Source of the DNA: Candolleomyces eurysporus
Lineage: Eukaryota; Basidiomycota; Agaricomycetes; Agaricales; Psathyrellaceae
DNA length: 37,941 nt
NCBI GenBank assembly: GCA_027579435.1
Contig: JANBPK010000900.1
Location: 1-37,941, forward strand
Direction: 5' to 3'
Positions 19,403 to 30,498 of the stretch are shown here, piece by piece (positions within the stretch are counted from its first letter, which is position 1; each line of letters starts with the position of its first letter). The position numbers and the translations under genes are program-made. Under the pieces are notes generated by a model, which did not search any database, was not told the origin of the DNA, and saw only the letters and a program-made list of their open reading frames with translations.

Positions 19403-20755
19403 TGATGTGCAGGTAGCGAACTAGGGCTCTCTAACCAACAAAACTATAGAACTCAAACACACACACACAACCACAACAACACAACACACCAAATACCTTC
19501 GTGAAGATAAAGGCGGGCAAGGGGTATAGGTAAAAGCTCTAAGTCTAGTCGACAGAGGCTTCTAGAACTCTTCTTGTACAATCGCAAGTTCGAGGGGGAG
19601 CTAAGGCTCAACCAGCAACGATAGAAATGCTTCATGAAGTGACTTCGCTAACACACGGTAGGGTTCGAGATACGACGGATAACTTCGCGAACAGAGAACA
19701 CGGTCTCGAGCAACTTTAACGCAAGAACGATTCGATAAACGCAAGCGACACGACTCTGATTGACTTCGCGAACTTAAACACTCTTTTCTTGATAACAGAT
19801 GGCTCTCGTAGATTCCTGGGAACACGGTCCCGACGCGAAATACAAACGCTAGCTACCTGCTAATGATAATACAAGTAAAACAGAGACATATATATATGTA
19901 ATTAATGTTTGGCAAACAGACAGAGAAACAAACAAATGACAGAGACAGAGAGAGATAAGAAACACGATCATATGAGGGTATCGAAGGCCGAGAGTTGAGT
20001 CTCGAACCATAGAACGCAGCCCAGGCGCTTCGCGAACCTGTTCAGGACGCGGCTGTTATCGAGCCCGCATGGATATTCACCGAGGATTGCTTCCGGAGAG
20101 CGCGCCCTTCCGTTCGCACACCTAATCCGACGAATTGATCCGACTTTTGGGTGCTTGGCTCCACCAAGCCACACTGCTTCACTACTCTGCTGACTCTTTC
20201 CTTCTCTTGGCTATGGACAAGCTGACTGAGCTTCGGGTTGCTGACCCTATATGCTTTAGTCGTGCTTTCCGGTTTTCCGTTCGGGTTCATGAACATCGGA
20301 CGACCCTTCCGAAGCCGAATCAATTAACGTTGATACCTCCCAAAAGAGTAAGGTCAGCGCTTGTTGACTTAGCGGATCGACAATCAGGTTCTCGAAGCTG
20401 TCGGCTACTTCATGAAGACTTCTGCTTAGCGATGTCAGGGCGAATTCCCTTGTAGTACGCATAACTCCCTCTGATATCGTCCCTCACCAGGTCAGGCATA
20501 TCAGATAGCTTCGATTCTCGTTATAGTTGTTTCGGATACGTTCACGAGGTCTTCACGAACTTAAAGTACCATTGTTGAACCGTCGTACTTGACTTCATTA
20601 TCTCGTCTGGGGAGTCTGCTTAGTTGGCAGTCAGGGAAAACTCCAACTCTATCGTTTCCCAACTTCATGAAGATCTTTCTTATTTATAAGTCCATTCGTG
20701 AAGAACATGAACAAGTTCGCGAATTTTGTAGGGTGTTCGTGCAGACGGCGCATCA
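19403..20755. mobile_element. Solo LTR (copy A), 1353 bp, inserted in the dioxygenase gene
   Basis: The element begins TGATGTGC and ends GCGCATCA (TG...CA with short terminal inverted repeats). It is flanked by a 4-bp duplication ACGT at 19399-19402 and 20756-20759. Removing it with one ACGT restores the reading frame of the host exon across codon 139. A diverged copy of the same length lies at 35420-36772. No gag or pol lies between or near them, so each is best read as a solo LTR left by LTR-LTR recombination, or as a non-autonomous element. Inside is a CA-rich microsatellite (19457-19490) and about eleven palindromes of the form TTCNNGAA, for example CTTCGCGAAC at 19683, 19764 and 20028. 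Confidence 0.75.
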
Positions 20756-21296
20756 ACGTTCGCGATTCCGGCGGCCCCAGGGCATCCTCAGTAGAACGAG
20801 ACAAATTACGACGTTTCTCGGATGTTTGCAACTCGCTTGAGAGTGATGGGTGGGATGCTCAGTTTATTACATGGACGGTATATACGGCTAACGAGTGCTT
20901 TACCTGCCAACCGCCCAGGCCAGTATAACATCATCCATAGGATCTTGGCTCGCAAACTCGTTACGGCCGAACAAGTAGTCACCCGAGCAGAGCTCGAGAA
21001 AACCTAGAACCGGATGTTTATTAATCGTTGTCAGGCAGATGTAGATAAATCTGCTGCATACCTTGTCGGTCCAAATCCCGCTTCCTTCCTTTAGGCACCT
21101 GCAACTTTGTCTCAAAGTCAGCGAGGGCACTCATACTTGCGGTCGTTGGTTTGAATTTGATCAAGAACGTTCGACCAGGGTTAGATGCAGGGTGCAATGG
21201 GTGATTGAACGCCTCCCAAATGGGAGGCAGTTGACGATTGCGCTGAGTCTTGCAGTGCAAGTTGAGGTTGTGTTCGCTGTAGGACGACCCCGCCAT

Positions 21297-22981
21297 AGTG
21301 GTTTGTTTCAGAGGTACGGGGAAAGAATACTTTGGCCGGATTTCGTCCCGCTTGCTTTGATCGAGTCATGGAACGGTGGGAGCGATGAGGTAGTCGATGA
21401 GGTAGAGAATAGAGTAGTTGGAGTAGACAATTGGGACCACAAGCTCCAAAGCCCGTTCTGTCCTATATCCGATATGCGGGCTATATAACCCCTGCATTCT
21501 AACAGCCCTAGATTGGCCCGGAGTGGAGAGTACGTTCGCCAACGTTTTGTCCTGTCATAAACCACATGACATAGGGCCAAGGCCTTCACTGGTAATCATC
21601 TTCATTTCGCTGCGAGTTAGCAGTCGATGATGTCAATCGATACGCGCTTCAAGGCCTGGCACAAAGAATGATATCATTCAAGAGTCGACGGCGGTTGCAA
21701 GGGAAGGGATTATTGCGTGAGGTAATGTGGCCAATATTGGTGCATCGACCAGGTTCAATGAGCTCAACGTCAGTTTTCTTCAATTGGCGGGTGCAGGCTG
21801 GCAGGCCATGACAAGGTGACCTCGAGGGAATAGGAAGTGTCGTCGATTTCGAAGGGTTCAAGAATAACTTTCGTCGTAACTGGTGCCTTCCATCCACCTT
21901 GTCCATTGGTGCTTCCGAAAATAGCAACACCCTGGTTGTCCAGAGCGCTGCAGACTGAAACAAGACAAACATTCTGATCCAAATCCGGCGAGATGGATGG
22001 GCGTCCTCCGAAACATGCAGAGTCGGTGCAACGAATAACGAATAGCGTCTGTGATCGCAAAGAGGGACATAGCTAGCATGTTGCAACCTCCCATCCGACT
22101 TGCGATGGCCGGGACTGAGTGTGAGTCGTACTCTCGCCGGACCGGGTGAGTGGCATTTCCGTCCTAGCAGTAAGGGTACCTGACTTCATTTTCGAGTTAG
22201 TTTACTATGACATGACACTGCAATAGATCCCATACCTAGAGTATTTGCAGGACTGCCCAGAGGAAGGGCCATAACTTGAGGATTTTTATTATATATCTTC
22301 ATGATGTAGTCAGTATCTGTTTTGACTTTGACACCAGGTTGTTCAACTTACCATAGTTCAAGCATTAGGGAGGCAAGGAGATGCCGCTCGTTTTGAATGT
22401 CAAAGACAAGAAGACAGCACTGTACGAGCGTCTGGGTTGGGTCGCTTTGAATATTGAAGACGACAGCCGGACCAGTCAAGATGGCAGGGAGGTAGTCAAT
22501 GAAGGTATACGACCATTGACATCCTTCATGGAGGTTTGAGTGCCCTGCTTCGAATCTCGAACACAGCGCACCCCTTCCATCCTCCCTTGAGGTTTCCGCA
22601 CCGGAAGTGCTGCAGCAGCCAGTTGGTTGATCGTTTCGAATATCGAAGACGATGCTTTCGGTGCCAGACATGTGGTGCCAGACATGAGAGGTAATAGAGA
22701 GAGGAGGTTGCGTGTTGCTTAACGCCAGTCACAGCCACCAGTCACGGTCATCAGTATGAGTCACCAGTCATCAACGGTCACAAGTGCTACCATTCCACAT
22801 CCTATGTCCGATAGTCAACACCCGTGCCTTCGACATTCGAAACACAGGTTAGACGCGACTTTCGACCTTAAATATTCACTCCGATAGGCTCTTCACAGGA
22901 CTGTGAGCTTGTAACTCCCTGCTCTGGTCTTAGTCGTCGATATTCGACACTTGGATCTGTGCAAAACTCAAAATTTCCCCC
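21297..22981. other. Intergenic region with repeated palindrome-like motif and CCAGTCA repeats
   Basis: This stretch separates the large minus-strand pseudogene from the plus-strand 856-residue gene, so it is a divergent upstream region. Minus ORFs at 21770-22060 and 22348-22671 have fair composition, but no start/exon chain could be built. Between 22391 and 22950 a motif close to TTCGAATATCGAAGAC recurs six times (22391, 22446, 22548, 22634, 22829, 22936). Between 22725 and 22785 CCAGTCA/CGGTCA units repeat imperfectly. Confidence 0.4.
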
Positions 22982-25604
22982 ATGGCGAACTCATCCCCCC
23001 CCACCGGACGCATTCAAATCGTGAATGGTGTGCTGTACTACTCTCCCAACAGCCTCGTGGATCCACCCCACATTCTGGACGAACATCCTATCAACATTGA
23101 CAACCCTTTCAAGCCTGGAGCTGGTCACCACCCCACTGTGCAATATCATGACTTCACAAGTCCCCGTCCGTGGTCAAGAACTTTCGGATGGACCTCCTTT
23201 GTCCCTGCAGTCCCATTGAATCGGAGCTCATGCGCTTTGGTTGGAGTACTTGCCCACCATCCGCCCATTCAGCACTACACCAATGAAAACGCGGAAGTCC
23301 ATGGCTATCGATTGCCAGTGACGAATCTGTGGGAGGATTTAGAGGACGATGTATATGCTGCTGTAGTCGCTCTCAAAAATTGCTACCATACCCCTTGCGT
23401 TCTCCCCTTCCTCCCGAACGCGCTCGGCTTCCGCAACATGCACAGCCAGGAATGCTGGTTGAGGGGATGTATCCGGCGTTCGCGTGCTTGGTTCCAGGTG
23501 TGGTTTGGCGCCCTGTCCTACCTTTTGGCTTGTGCCGTGCACCCTACGGAAGATCCTCGCCGCTTCTCCAACCTTCCCGAAGTTGACTTCAAAACTGCTC
23601 TGCGTGCAGCCGGACTCTCCGAAGCATGGACGGACGACTTGCTTATCTCCCCAATCACCCAGTACACTATCCATAATCGTCGTGCCGGAACAATCACTGA
23701 CGTTCTGAATCCTGTAGAAGGTCAGCCATCGCTCGCATGGTTCTTGTCGTTTGGCATTCCCGTGTGGTACCACTGGGGTGAGACCGAAGAAGCGTTAGCA
23801 AAAAAATCTTCACTCTATGATGAATTCCGACCGCCTGGTCACCTCACTGCTCAGTATTTCTCCTACCTGAAACCTACTCCCATCGCCCCTTTATCCTCGG
23901 GAACACCCCAGCCCGCTTCCAGCCCCGTAATCCCTCTCGATAAGCAGCCATGGGTTGCTTTTTTCAAAATGCGGGAGGAGCAACATGTGGCAATGTTAAA
24001 GAAGGAAACTTCCGTCCAGCGACAGAGGCGATTGAACCGCGAGAGGGANCCCCCCCATCAAGTCCGCCCCCCTGTATTCGAATGGTGGCCTTGCCAAGAC
24101 GGGGCTGTCTACGAGCGCCTCCCTGTTTCTGCCAAAATGAGGGCAGATACGCTGAAGTTTTATGGGAAGCAACAGTCGCTATACAATTCCTTCTTCAATG
24201 AGTGGGATTGTTGCGATCAGTTTCTCGAACCTGGTGCCCCCAACGAAGATAGCGAGTGGGATGATGATGACGACGACTTTGACATTCCTCCACCCATTTC
24301 ACCTTCCAACGAAGCCTCCCTCACGACGCATACTGAACCCAGCACTGAACCCAGCCCCCCTTCCTACACTGACCTCGATCCACCATCTGACCGTTTCCAG
24401 CATTATTCGCTTCAACAGACCGCAATCAGCTATAGTGACGTCGTGGCCGACGTCGAGGAAGTTTTTGGAGGCTACTATGGTTTCGTCCCGCCAATTCCAG
24501 GGATACAGACTCCGTCACATTTGAACCCTCATTCACCGACGGAACTGTTCACTCGAGCCGTCGGAAACAAAAGCAGCCTCCCCGCAGAATATCTCTTAAC
24601 TAGTCACTGCTCAGCGGCAATAAAGTTCTTCGACGACATCGCCAATCAACGGCAACCACTGAACGGCACGTGGGACTTGAAAGACAACTGCATTCGGCCA
24701 GTGAGACGGACTTCTCGATTTCAGCACTTTCAAAAAATTCCTCGTCAAGAATGCGATGACAGGGCAGATGAGGCTGATAAAAGCTACTTATTTTTCCATC
24801 CCTCCAACCCAACAGTCCCTTGGAGGATCGCCCTCATTTCCGCCCTCGACGTCTTAACAGTGTGCCGCCTTCCGACGACCCACACTGAGTACGATATTGC
24901 GCTGTTCCTTGGTCAGAGGGGTATCCCATTCCGTGTATTTTACCCCCAGTTTTCTATCTATCAAACGCCTATCCAACCGAGGCTGAGCCAAGAGATCCCT
25001 ACGCGTCCACTCGATCATGTTTTCACCAAAGCTGACTACGATAGCTACATTATTCGTTGCACAATGCTTCTAGGCCAACCACACATGCACGCAGCGCTCA
25101 AGAGGGGAGGCATTGTCTGGAGGCTCGCACTTGGGACCCTAGGATTGTCCAAAGTATCCTCCCCTGCCACAAACTGGGGCGCAACCTCAACTATTCTTCT
25201 GAATGGAGATGAATTTTCCGACAACATTTTATCTAGAGACGAACTTGACATCATTTGCAGTCTCTACAAATGCATCTCCTGTACGTCCAATTTATTCATA
25301 CCTAGACTTAGTGCTGATCACCTGTGTTATAGCTGACGGGAAACAGACTGCGCTAAAATCGTGGTGGCCATTAGTTAGGTACTACGAGAAATCAGAATGT
25401 GGTGAGAACTACGGTCACTGGACCAATAGGCGGGAACTCTGGTACAGAGAACGGTTGGAGGCAATCGAAGCTGGTGACAGCAAGACTCAACCACTTTCGT
25501 ACCAGGATTGGAAAAGCCGGCAGCACGGGGCCCGGCTTATGCGAGTCTTCCTCGACCGGGTGAAAAAAGCATCATTGGAGCTCTTCGATTCGAATGCAAA
25601 CTGA
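22982..25604 (+). CDS. Uncharacterised 856-aa protein (2 exons)
   Basis: Exon 1 (22982-25280) and exon 2 (25333-25604) are joined by a 52-nt intron (GTACGT...TTATAG, phase 1). The total of 2571 nt is exactly 857 codons including TGA, without internal stops. ATG is preceded by a CCCCC stretch about 65 bp after the last upstream motif copy. The N-terminal 250 residues are rich in aromatic residues and Pro (for example FGWTSFVPAVPL, CWLRGCIRRSRAWFQVWFG). A central acidic run (WDDDDDDFD, about residue 425) is followed by a Ser/Pro-rich linker and a C-terminal helical part with KSWWPLVRYYEK and NRRELWYRERLEA. No signal peptide, no clear membrane helix and no catalytic motif that I can name. I suspect it belongs to the multi-copy agaricomycete proteins that travel with transposons, but that is an impression only. 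There is one N at 24050. Confidence 0.7.
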
Positions 25605-26082
25605 CAATTGCCACACTTGTAGTGTTATGTTTCTTGCACACTGATGTATAGTATACTCTTCTTGTAGCGAATCATGCAATATTTCGGCAAGAACTATATT
25701 CAGCTATCTTCAATACGTATACATTGGAATCCTTATTTATCCCTGGCTCCATGTTCATGAACTTGATCAGCTCCCAATCCACAGACCAATTGGAATTAAG
25801 TCGACGAGGAGGCTTGCTTGCAGGCTAGGCTCTGTCAGCGAGATCAACAGCAACCACTGTTGACCAAATCTGTCTTCAACTAGTCCAAAGACATTCGATG
25901 TAATCATCAACAGGCAGCACCACATTTCTGCTGAGGGAAAGTTTGCATTTACTTGGCCCGCAAGTGCTACTATGTACATGCATGGTGTGTGAGAGATATG
26001 TCTACAATTCAAACATTGGCACTGGCCAATCTGCAATAAACAATATGATGGACCCAAAATATCAAGATGACCCTTCAAAAAT
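25605..26082. other. Convergent intergenic region
   Basis: This spacer lies between two gene 3' ends. It is AT-rich and would hold both 3' UTRs. No ORF or repeat was found that merits a call. Confidence 0.4.
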
Positions 26083-27563
26083 TCAAGCTGTCGCTGCGTT
26101 GTTTCCGACTGGCCCTAGCAGCCGTCGACGTCGCTCCTTCATCTGGGCAAAAGCAGAGTTGCTCGGAATTGAGCCAGAGGCTATCATGACCATGTTTGGA
26201 AATATTTTCCTGTACGAAAAGGGATCAGTAGCCTGTTGTTGCAGATTTGTGCAATTCACTTGCCTATCCCACCATTCTAGCAGGGCATCGACCTCCGTTG
26301 CCTCTTCCGGATCCTCCAGTGCCTCAAGGACCAAGTTGTAGAACCTCTCGTTGTCAGTAACTCTGTCTGTTCAAGAAAAGGTTGGCGATGAGGTCAGGGA
26401 AAACCGTGCCTAAAATGTCCATCATGAGTCGCCGTTGAGGTGACTTCGAAATGTGTAACAAACCAGGGTTGCCACATAGGCAAGGGATGCAGGTGTGATG
26501 CGCTTCATCCCATGAATTGCAGCGTTTCCAGATCGAGTCGCCTGGGGCTCACCATCCACCGAGCTTGGGCTTGTGAATATATGTTTGTATGCCTATCGGA
26601 AATGCATTGTATATGAGTTCTGAATCAGGACTCCCCAAGAATCTAGTACTTACCAACACCATGATGTTGCTCTTCATGAAGCCTTCCCATGGGTCCTGGG
26701 GGTTGTACTTGAGGCTCTCGTACAGGAAGATGGGCCATTGGTCGCCTGTTGTGGCAATTTGTCCGGATCGAAGAGCACTCCTGGTTCTGTATGGCTTAAG
26801 AGTGTGACTACCAAAGGAGATTTAATCAACTCACGCCTCATCATTCCAATCCAACTCAGTTGGGCAGAGATACTTCCCTGTCGTGATATGGAAATAACCA
26901 CGATCTGTCTTGATGTTTCTGGACAATGCAGGGGTCAGGACTGATCCCTTGGGCGTAATTATCTCAATAATTGCTGCCTTCAGGCTCTTATTGTCATCCG
27001 ACCTTGCTCCGGCCACACCTTTCGCAAGCTAGATATGTGAAAACAAATAAATAGTCAATATGATTCTGCTTGAGAAGTACCCACCATAGATGCAATGTAC
27101 AAGGTTTCATTGGAGTTCGCATCCTTGCTCCAAAGGCGTTCTCTGAGCTCTGGAACCAGTCGAAGAAGCTCATTGAATATTTCATACTCCTTTCGTTCTC
27201 TGTGTGCCGTTCGTGTAAGCTTGATGATGCAAGAAAGAGAAGAACTTGACTTACTCATCACCGAGATCGTCGATTGTCAGTCTTCCAGCCTTGATGGCGG
27301 TCTCGAGGGTTGCTCCACTGTTTAACAAGGGCTCAAAGCTGCAGAACATGCGGATTGTTCTTCCGAAATGTCGGCCGTAGTGCACCAATGGGTCCGTCTT
27401 CGCGCTAAATACGGAATTATGCTTCACTTCCACAGGAAAATTCCACAAAAACTCACAATTTCTTCGTAGGGCCAAGCATGAAGGGCCGCTCACTCTCATC
27501 AGATCGGGATCTCTTCCCGAGTGAGCTTGGAGGGACCTCATTCTCTCGGTTGTGGGTTGGCAT
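26083..27563 (-). pseudogene. DUF6698-like gene with one in-frame TGA (7 exons)
   Basis: Minus-strand exons are 27563-27457, 27404-27255, 27199-27085, 27028-26835, 26786-26654, 26592-26464 and 26409-26083; introns are 48-61 nt with GT-AG ends. The sum of 1155 nt gives exactly 385 codons. The start ATG is MPTHNREN. Landmarks I associate with the agaricomycete DUF6698 family occur in order: YGRHFGRT, a GARSDDNKSLK motif, ITPKG, LSRNIKTDRGY, LCPTELDWND, LRSGQIATTGDQWPIFLY, AYKHIFTSPSSVD, ATRSGNAAIHGM, SLAYVAT, then FS-TDRVTDNERFYN and LLEWWDRQ. Function is unknown; the family is multi-copy and often lies near transposons. Codon 289 (26371-26373) is TGA where the family has Arg, and the frame stays open on both sides, so this is a fresh nonsense change, probably CGA to TGA. 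The last exon's 3' end may hide another intron near WWDRQ. Confidence 0.72.
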
Positions 27564-28679
27564 GCCTTGTTGGCACAAAGAAAAGGAGTACAAGTATGTG
27601 TGTGTGGGTGGAGATTGGGGAAATTGAGGAGTTGCTGTTGACTAGGTTGTCTTTCAAAAATGCGTTTAAATATCAAGCAGCCATGCACTCCATTGAGCAT
27701 ATGGCTGTGCTTGTCATAAGCATAGCACTTGTAAATTGACGTGTGAACGTTTCAGCACCCAAAACGCCACATTCAAGCTTTCTCAATCCAACTTCGTGAT
27801 GGCTGTGACCTTCTCCCCCTTATGACTGAACACAAAGGGATTAGATGCTGGAATAGAGACTCGGAAATGTGCAGCGGGGCAAGCATACCTGATTTACGTG
27901 AATTTTCCTTCTCCCCCGTTCCTCTGGACAAGAATACGATTGACTCTGGCGAGGGACTTGAGTCGTAGGTGGTCTTGAGTTTAACCGCTCAACCCGATCA
28001 ATTCCAAGGCATGCCAATTTTCATATGGAACTAATATATCAAAGGCAATGTTGTCAACGCGAACAATTAAATGGCGCTAATCAGATTGATATCTCGAATG
28101 TTGTTTGAAGATCTTTAGCGAGAGTGATGCGACATGGTCATGGTCATCGCACCATCGTTGAACAGTAAATGTTACAGAGTTCTCTCCTGCAGGCAATTGA
28201 ACAAGTGGCCCGAACTCGGAAACTAAGTTGACACTCTCAGCCTCCGGATCCATCGTTCGAAACAGTTGCCAGGTAGCGGTTTTAGCAGACCTTCCAACCC
28301 GTTGTGCATGGAACAGCAATCTTGTTTGTGGGCGAGAGGTGTATGGCTATAAATGCACCTCATACATCTGCACTTGAACCCATTCCTTCTCTCTTGTCCA
28401 ATCCCTTCTCTCTTGTCCAATCTCGAGCTCCAAGAAGCAAGGCTCTTCTCTATCTGTCGCCGTAATCACCATGCCTGTGTACTGACCGCGTTTCTCTGTT
28501 CACCTTCGCCGACTTCCTGAATTGCGCAAGCACGTTTTAAATGCGCAGGAAATGCCCCAGCCCGACCGATCGCTGAGACCCACGATTTACCACTGGAGCT
28601 CCACCCGCAACAGTTTGTATTACTGGAATTGGTGAGCATTCTCATTTGAGGGTCTCGTCAAGTTCTGACCTTCCCATAG
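27564..28679. other. Intergenic region upstream of two divergent genes
   Basis: No confident gene is present. It contains a short TG microsatellite (27597-27612) and a perfect tandem duplication of CCTTCTCTCTTGTCCAAT with a 19-bp period (28385-28421). A minus ORF at 28077-28319 has natural composition but no family motif. A possible upstream exon of the next gene ends at a GTGAGC donor at 28632; no frame reaching it matched the phase of the next exon. Confidence 0.35.
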
Positions 28680-29772
28680 GCCTTCATACCCCTGCGGACG
28701 AAGGGTTCCTCCCGATGAGCTGGAGAGCTATATGCTGGCGTACATCTGCATGCCACCGAGCTGTCTTTGTGCGTTCGTGGATAACGATGTTTACACTCCT
28801 TCCAAGATCTCCCTGGTGGAAGCCATAAACGAGAACAAGGAATCCCAACGGCACCGTCCGTACATCGGGGAATATGTTGCCGAATGTGCATCGGAAGATT
28901 CCTGTGGGTACTTTGGTGAGTGGAATAGCTGATGTCGTGAGGAGAAATGCCGGCTAATATTTTGTGCGCTAGTCGTCCTCGAGAGGTTCTACACTCAGAA
29001 GGTGTTGGCGACCATGGTCTATAAAAAAAGAGGTAGGTGTCTTTATCACTGAGTCCAGATCACCATTGACTTGGTCCTAAAAATCGGTGCAGATAAACCC
29101 TTGGATCCACATATGTGGGATTTCTTGAAGGACGAGGAAGATCAGCCACTGCAGGAGGAAGTGGCCAGTGGTTTCCGCCGTATGATGGCCGGTAAAGGTT
29201 CCAAAGACATAAGCCGCGGTCACAACCGTCTTAAAAGTCGGTCCCTCTATCCTTCGTTCTGAACCGACCGCTGATATACACCTATAGGAAGCTGTGAAGA
29301 GTTCGCTGAAGCTACCACTGAGACCACCGATCTCTTTCACACCCTGGAGTTCGACGGTCTAAAAGCTTCTCAATTCTGGGAATTGTTCATCGAATGTGCC
29401 AGTTGCCAACATGTAATGCCTCGCCACTTGTATCCATACTCGCACCGGTGCTCGAAGAGAACCCGGGATTCGGATACAACGGATGCTGTACCCGAGGAAG
29501 ACTCAGAGGGAGAGGAGCCCAAGGGCCCTGGAGCGGAAGTTGATGAACCGGCTGGTCCACCAACAGCGACGGAAGTCGGAGGTGCCGGTGGGGGCACACA
29601 GCAGTTTACCCGCGCTCGAGCCATTGACGAGTTGAGGGAAATCGTCCGCCATACTTCAGGCCATGATACGGCAGACATGGAGGTAGAGGATATCATGAAT
29701 TATTTCTCCGAACTTATGCCGGAGGATGACCCACGAGAGGACATCATTGAACTGTTGCGTGATCTCCGTTAG
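28680..29772 (+). CDS. Uncharacterised Cys-rich protein with acidic tail (multi-exon)
   Basis: Exons: 28680 (or from ATG 28732)-28915, 28973-29032, 29093-29191 and 29288-29772; introns of 57, 60 and 96 nt are all phase 1. From ATG 28732 the coding length is 828 nt, 276 codons. The frame is open back to an acceptor (CCCATAG) at 28679, so a further 5' exon is likely. The N-terminal part is Cys-rich (YICMPPSCLCAF, ECASEDSCGYF). Near the middle CASCQHVMPRHLYPYSHRC gives C-x2-C-x12-H-x2-C, a candidate zinc site. The tail is acidic and Gly/Pro-rich, ending in a Glu/Asp-rich helical segment. I do not recognise it. Intron 4 is much longer than the others and has a relative at 7231-7347. Confidence 0.6.
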
Positions 29773-30498
29773 ATGGCTAGTCCGGAGTTCAACTTCGGCT
29801 CGACATTGGATGCAGAGATCCCACATGCGCGGGTCGCGTTCTTCAGGATACTGCTTGCTGATTTGGTTATAATGTGTTCTATTGTATGAGATAGTGTCAA
29901 CTAGCTATTTATATATATTCCGTATTTCTTGTTTCCGCGCCGCGCATTCATAGCCCCCTGAGAGTCCTCTGACGAACCGGTCCGCAGGACGAGGACACAG
30001 ATAGGCGTCACCCCCTGAAAAAGCGGAAACATGAGCTTCGTGTTGTTGTCGAGAGAGATTTGATTCTCACACCAATCGGCAGCTGTACAAGCAGGGCAGA
30101 GGAGGCGAATGGGGATGGGTTGGGTAAGGGAGAAAGGATGACGCGAGGAGGCATCGTAACGGCAGGTATCGTGCTGCGGGACCATCCCTTCCGAAGCGTC
30201 TTCGCTGTGCTGCGGCTTTGAAGTCAGTGTTGTTTCTCCATTCTGGATGAGTGAATACCGCTATACAGCCGTTGGGACTAATACCAATGTTGATTCTTGC
30301 AAAGTGGGATCAGTCATGGAAGAGATCCAAAACAGACCATACTCACCTGTCTGGATGTCTCATAGTATGTTCCCATCAACAATCCCGAGTCNTTTTTTTA
30401 GCAGATTGGTCAATGTGATTGGATAGAGAAATAAACAAGAGTACATCATCGAGCTGTGTTTACGCAAATTGTATTCGCCCCTCATACATCCCTGTCTA
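29773..30498. other. Convergent intergenic region
   Basis: This spacer lies between the 3' ends of the Cys-rich protein gene and the coiled-coil gene. No supported gene. An N precedes a T-run at 30391-30399, a likely homopolymer ambiguity. Confidence 0.4.

Larger units (their letters stand above)
7645..21296 (-). pseudogene. Large 2OG-Fe(II) dioxygenase-like gene, broken by two retroelements and two in-frame TGA codons
   Basis: Minus-strand model: exons 21296-21062, 21003-20904, 20835 to 19220 (split by a solo LTR at 20755-19403), 19166-19004, 18944 to 10249 (split by a gypsy element at 18710-10396), 10189-9783, 9726-9499 and 9446-7645. Introns are 52-68 nt. Leaving out both insertions, one copy of each 4-bp duplication and the single N at 10381, the exons total 3570 nt, exactly 1190 codons. 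Residues 253-340 hold a GAHFDEGDD motif (H266, D268) and a VKHGG motif (H319) followed by YRLTLISYPP (R338). This is the HxD...H metal triad and distal Arg pattern of 2-oxoglutarate dioxygenases, as in TET/JBP-type enzymes. Then come a basic KRRR patch, a coiled-coil stretch (about 605-670) and a C-terminal domain of about 500 residues that I do not recognise. Codons 445 (9988-9990) and 678 (9181-9183) are TGA. The donor of the last intron (GTTGGT) is weak. Two separate genes, split at the first TGA, is the main alternative. Confidence 0.7.

Noticed and set aside
19403..20755. DNA transposon (MITE) reading of the 1353-bp repeat
   Set aside because: Terminal inverted repeats are only about 8 bp and imperfect, ends are TG...CA and the duplication is 4 bp, which suits an LTR better; a non-autonomous DNA element is not fully excluded.
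27251..27700. Minus ORF of 149 codons as the first exon of the DUF6698-like gene
   Set aside because: The spliced start at 27563 in another frame, through a 52-nt intron, gives a better N-terminus and total length; the unspliced frame reads through a GTGAGT...TTTAG intron.
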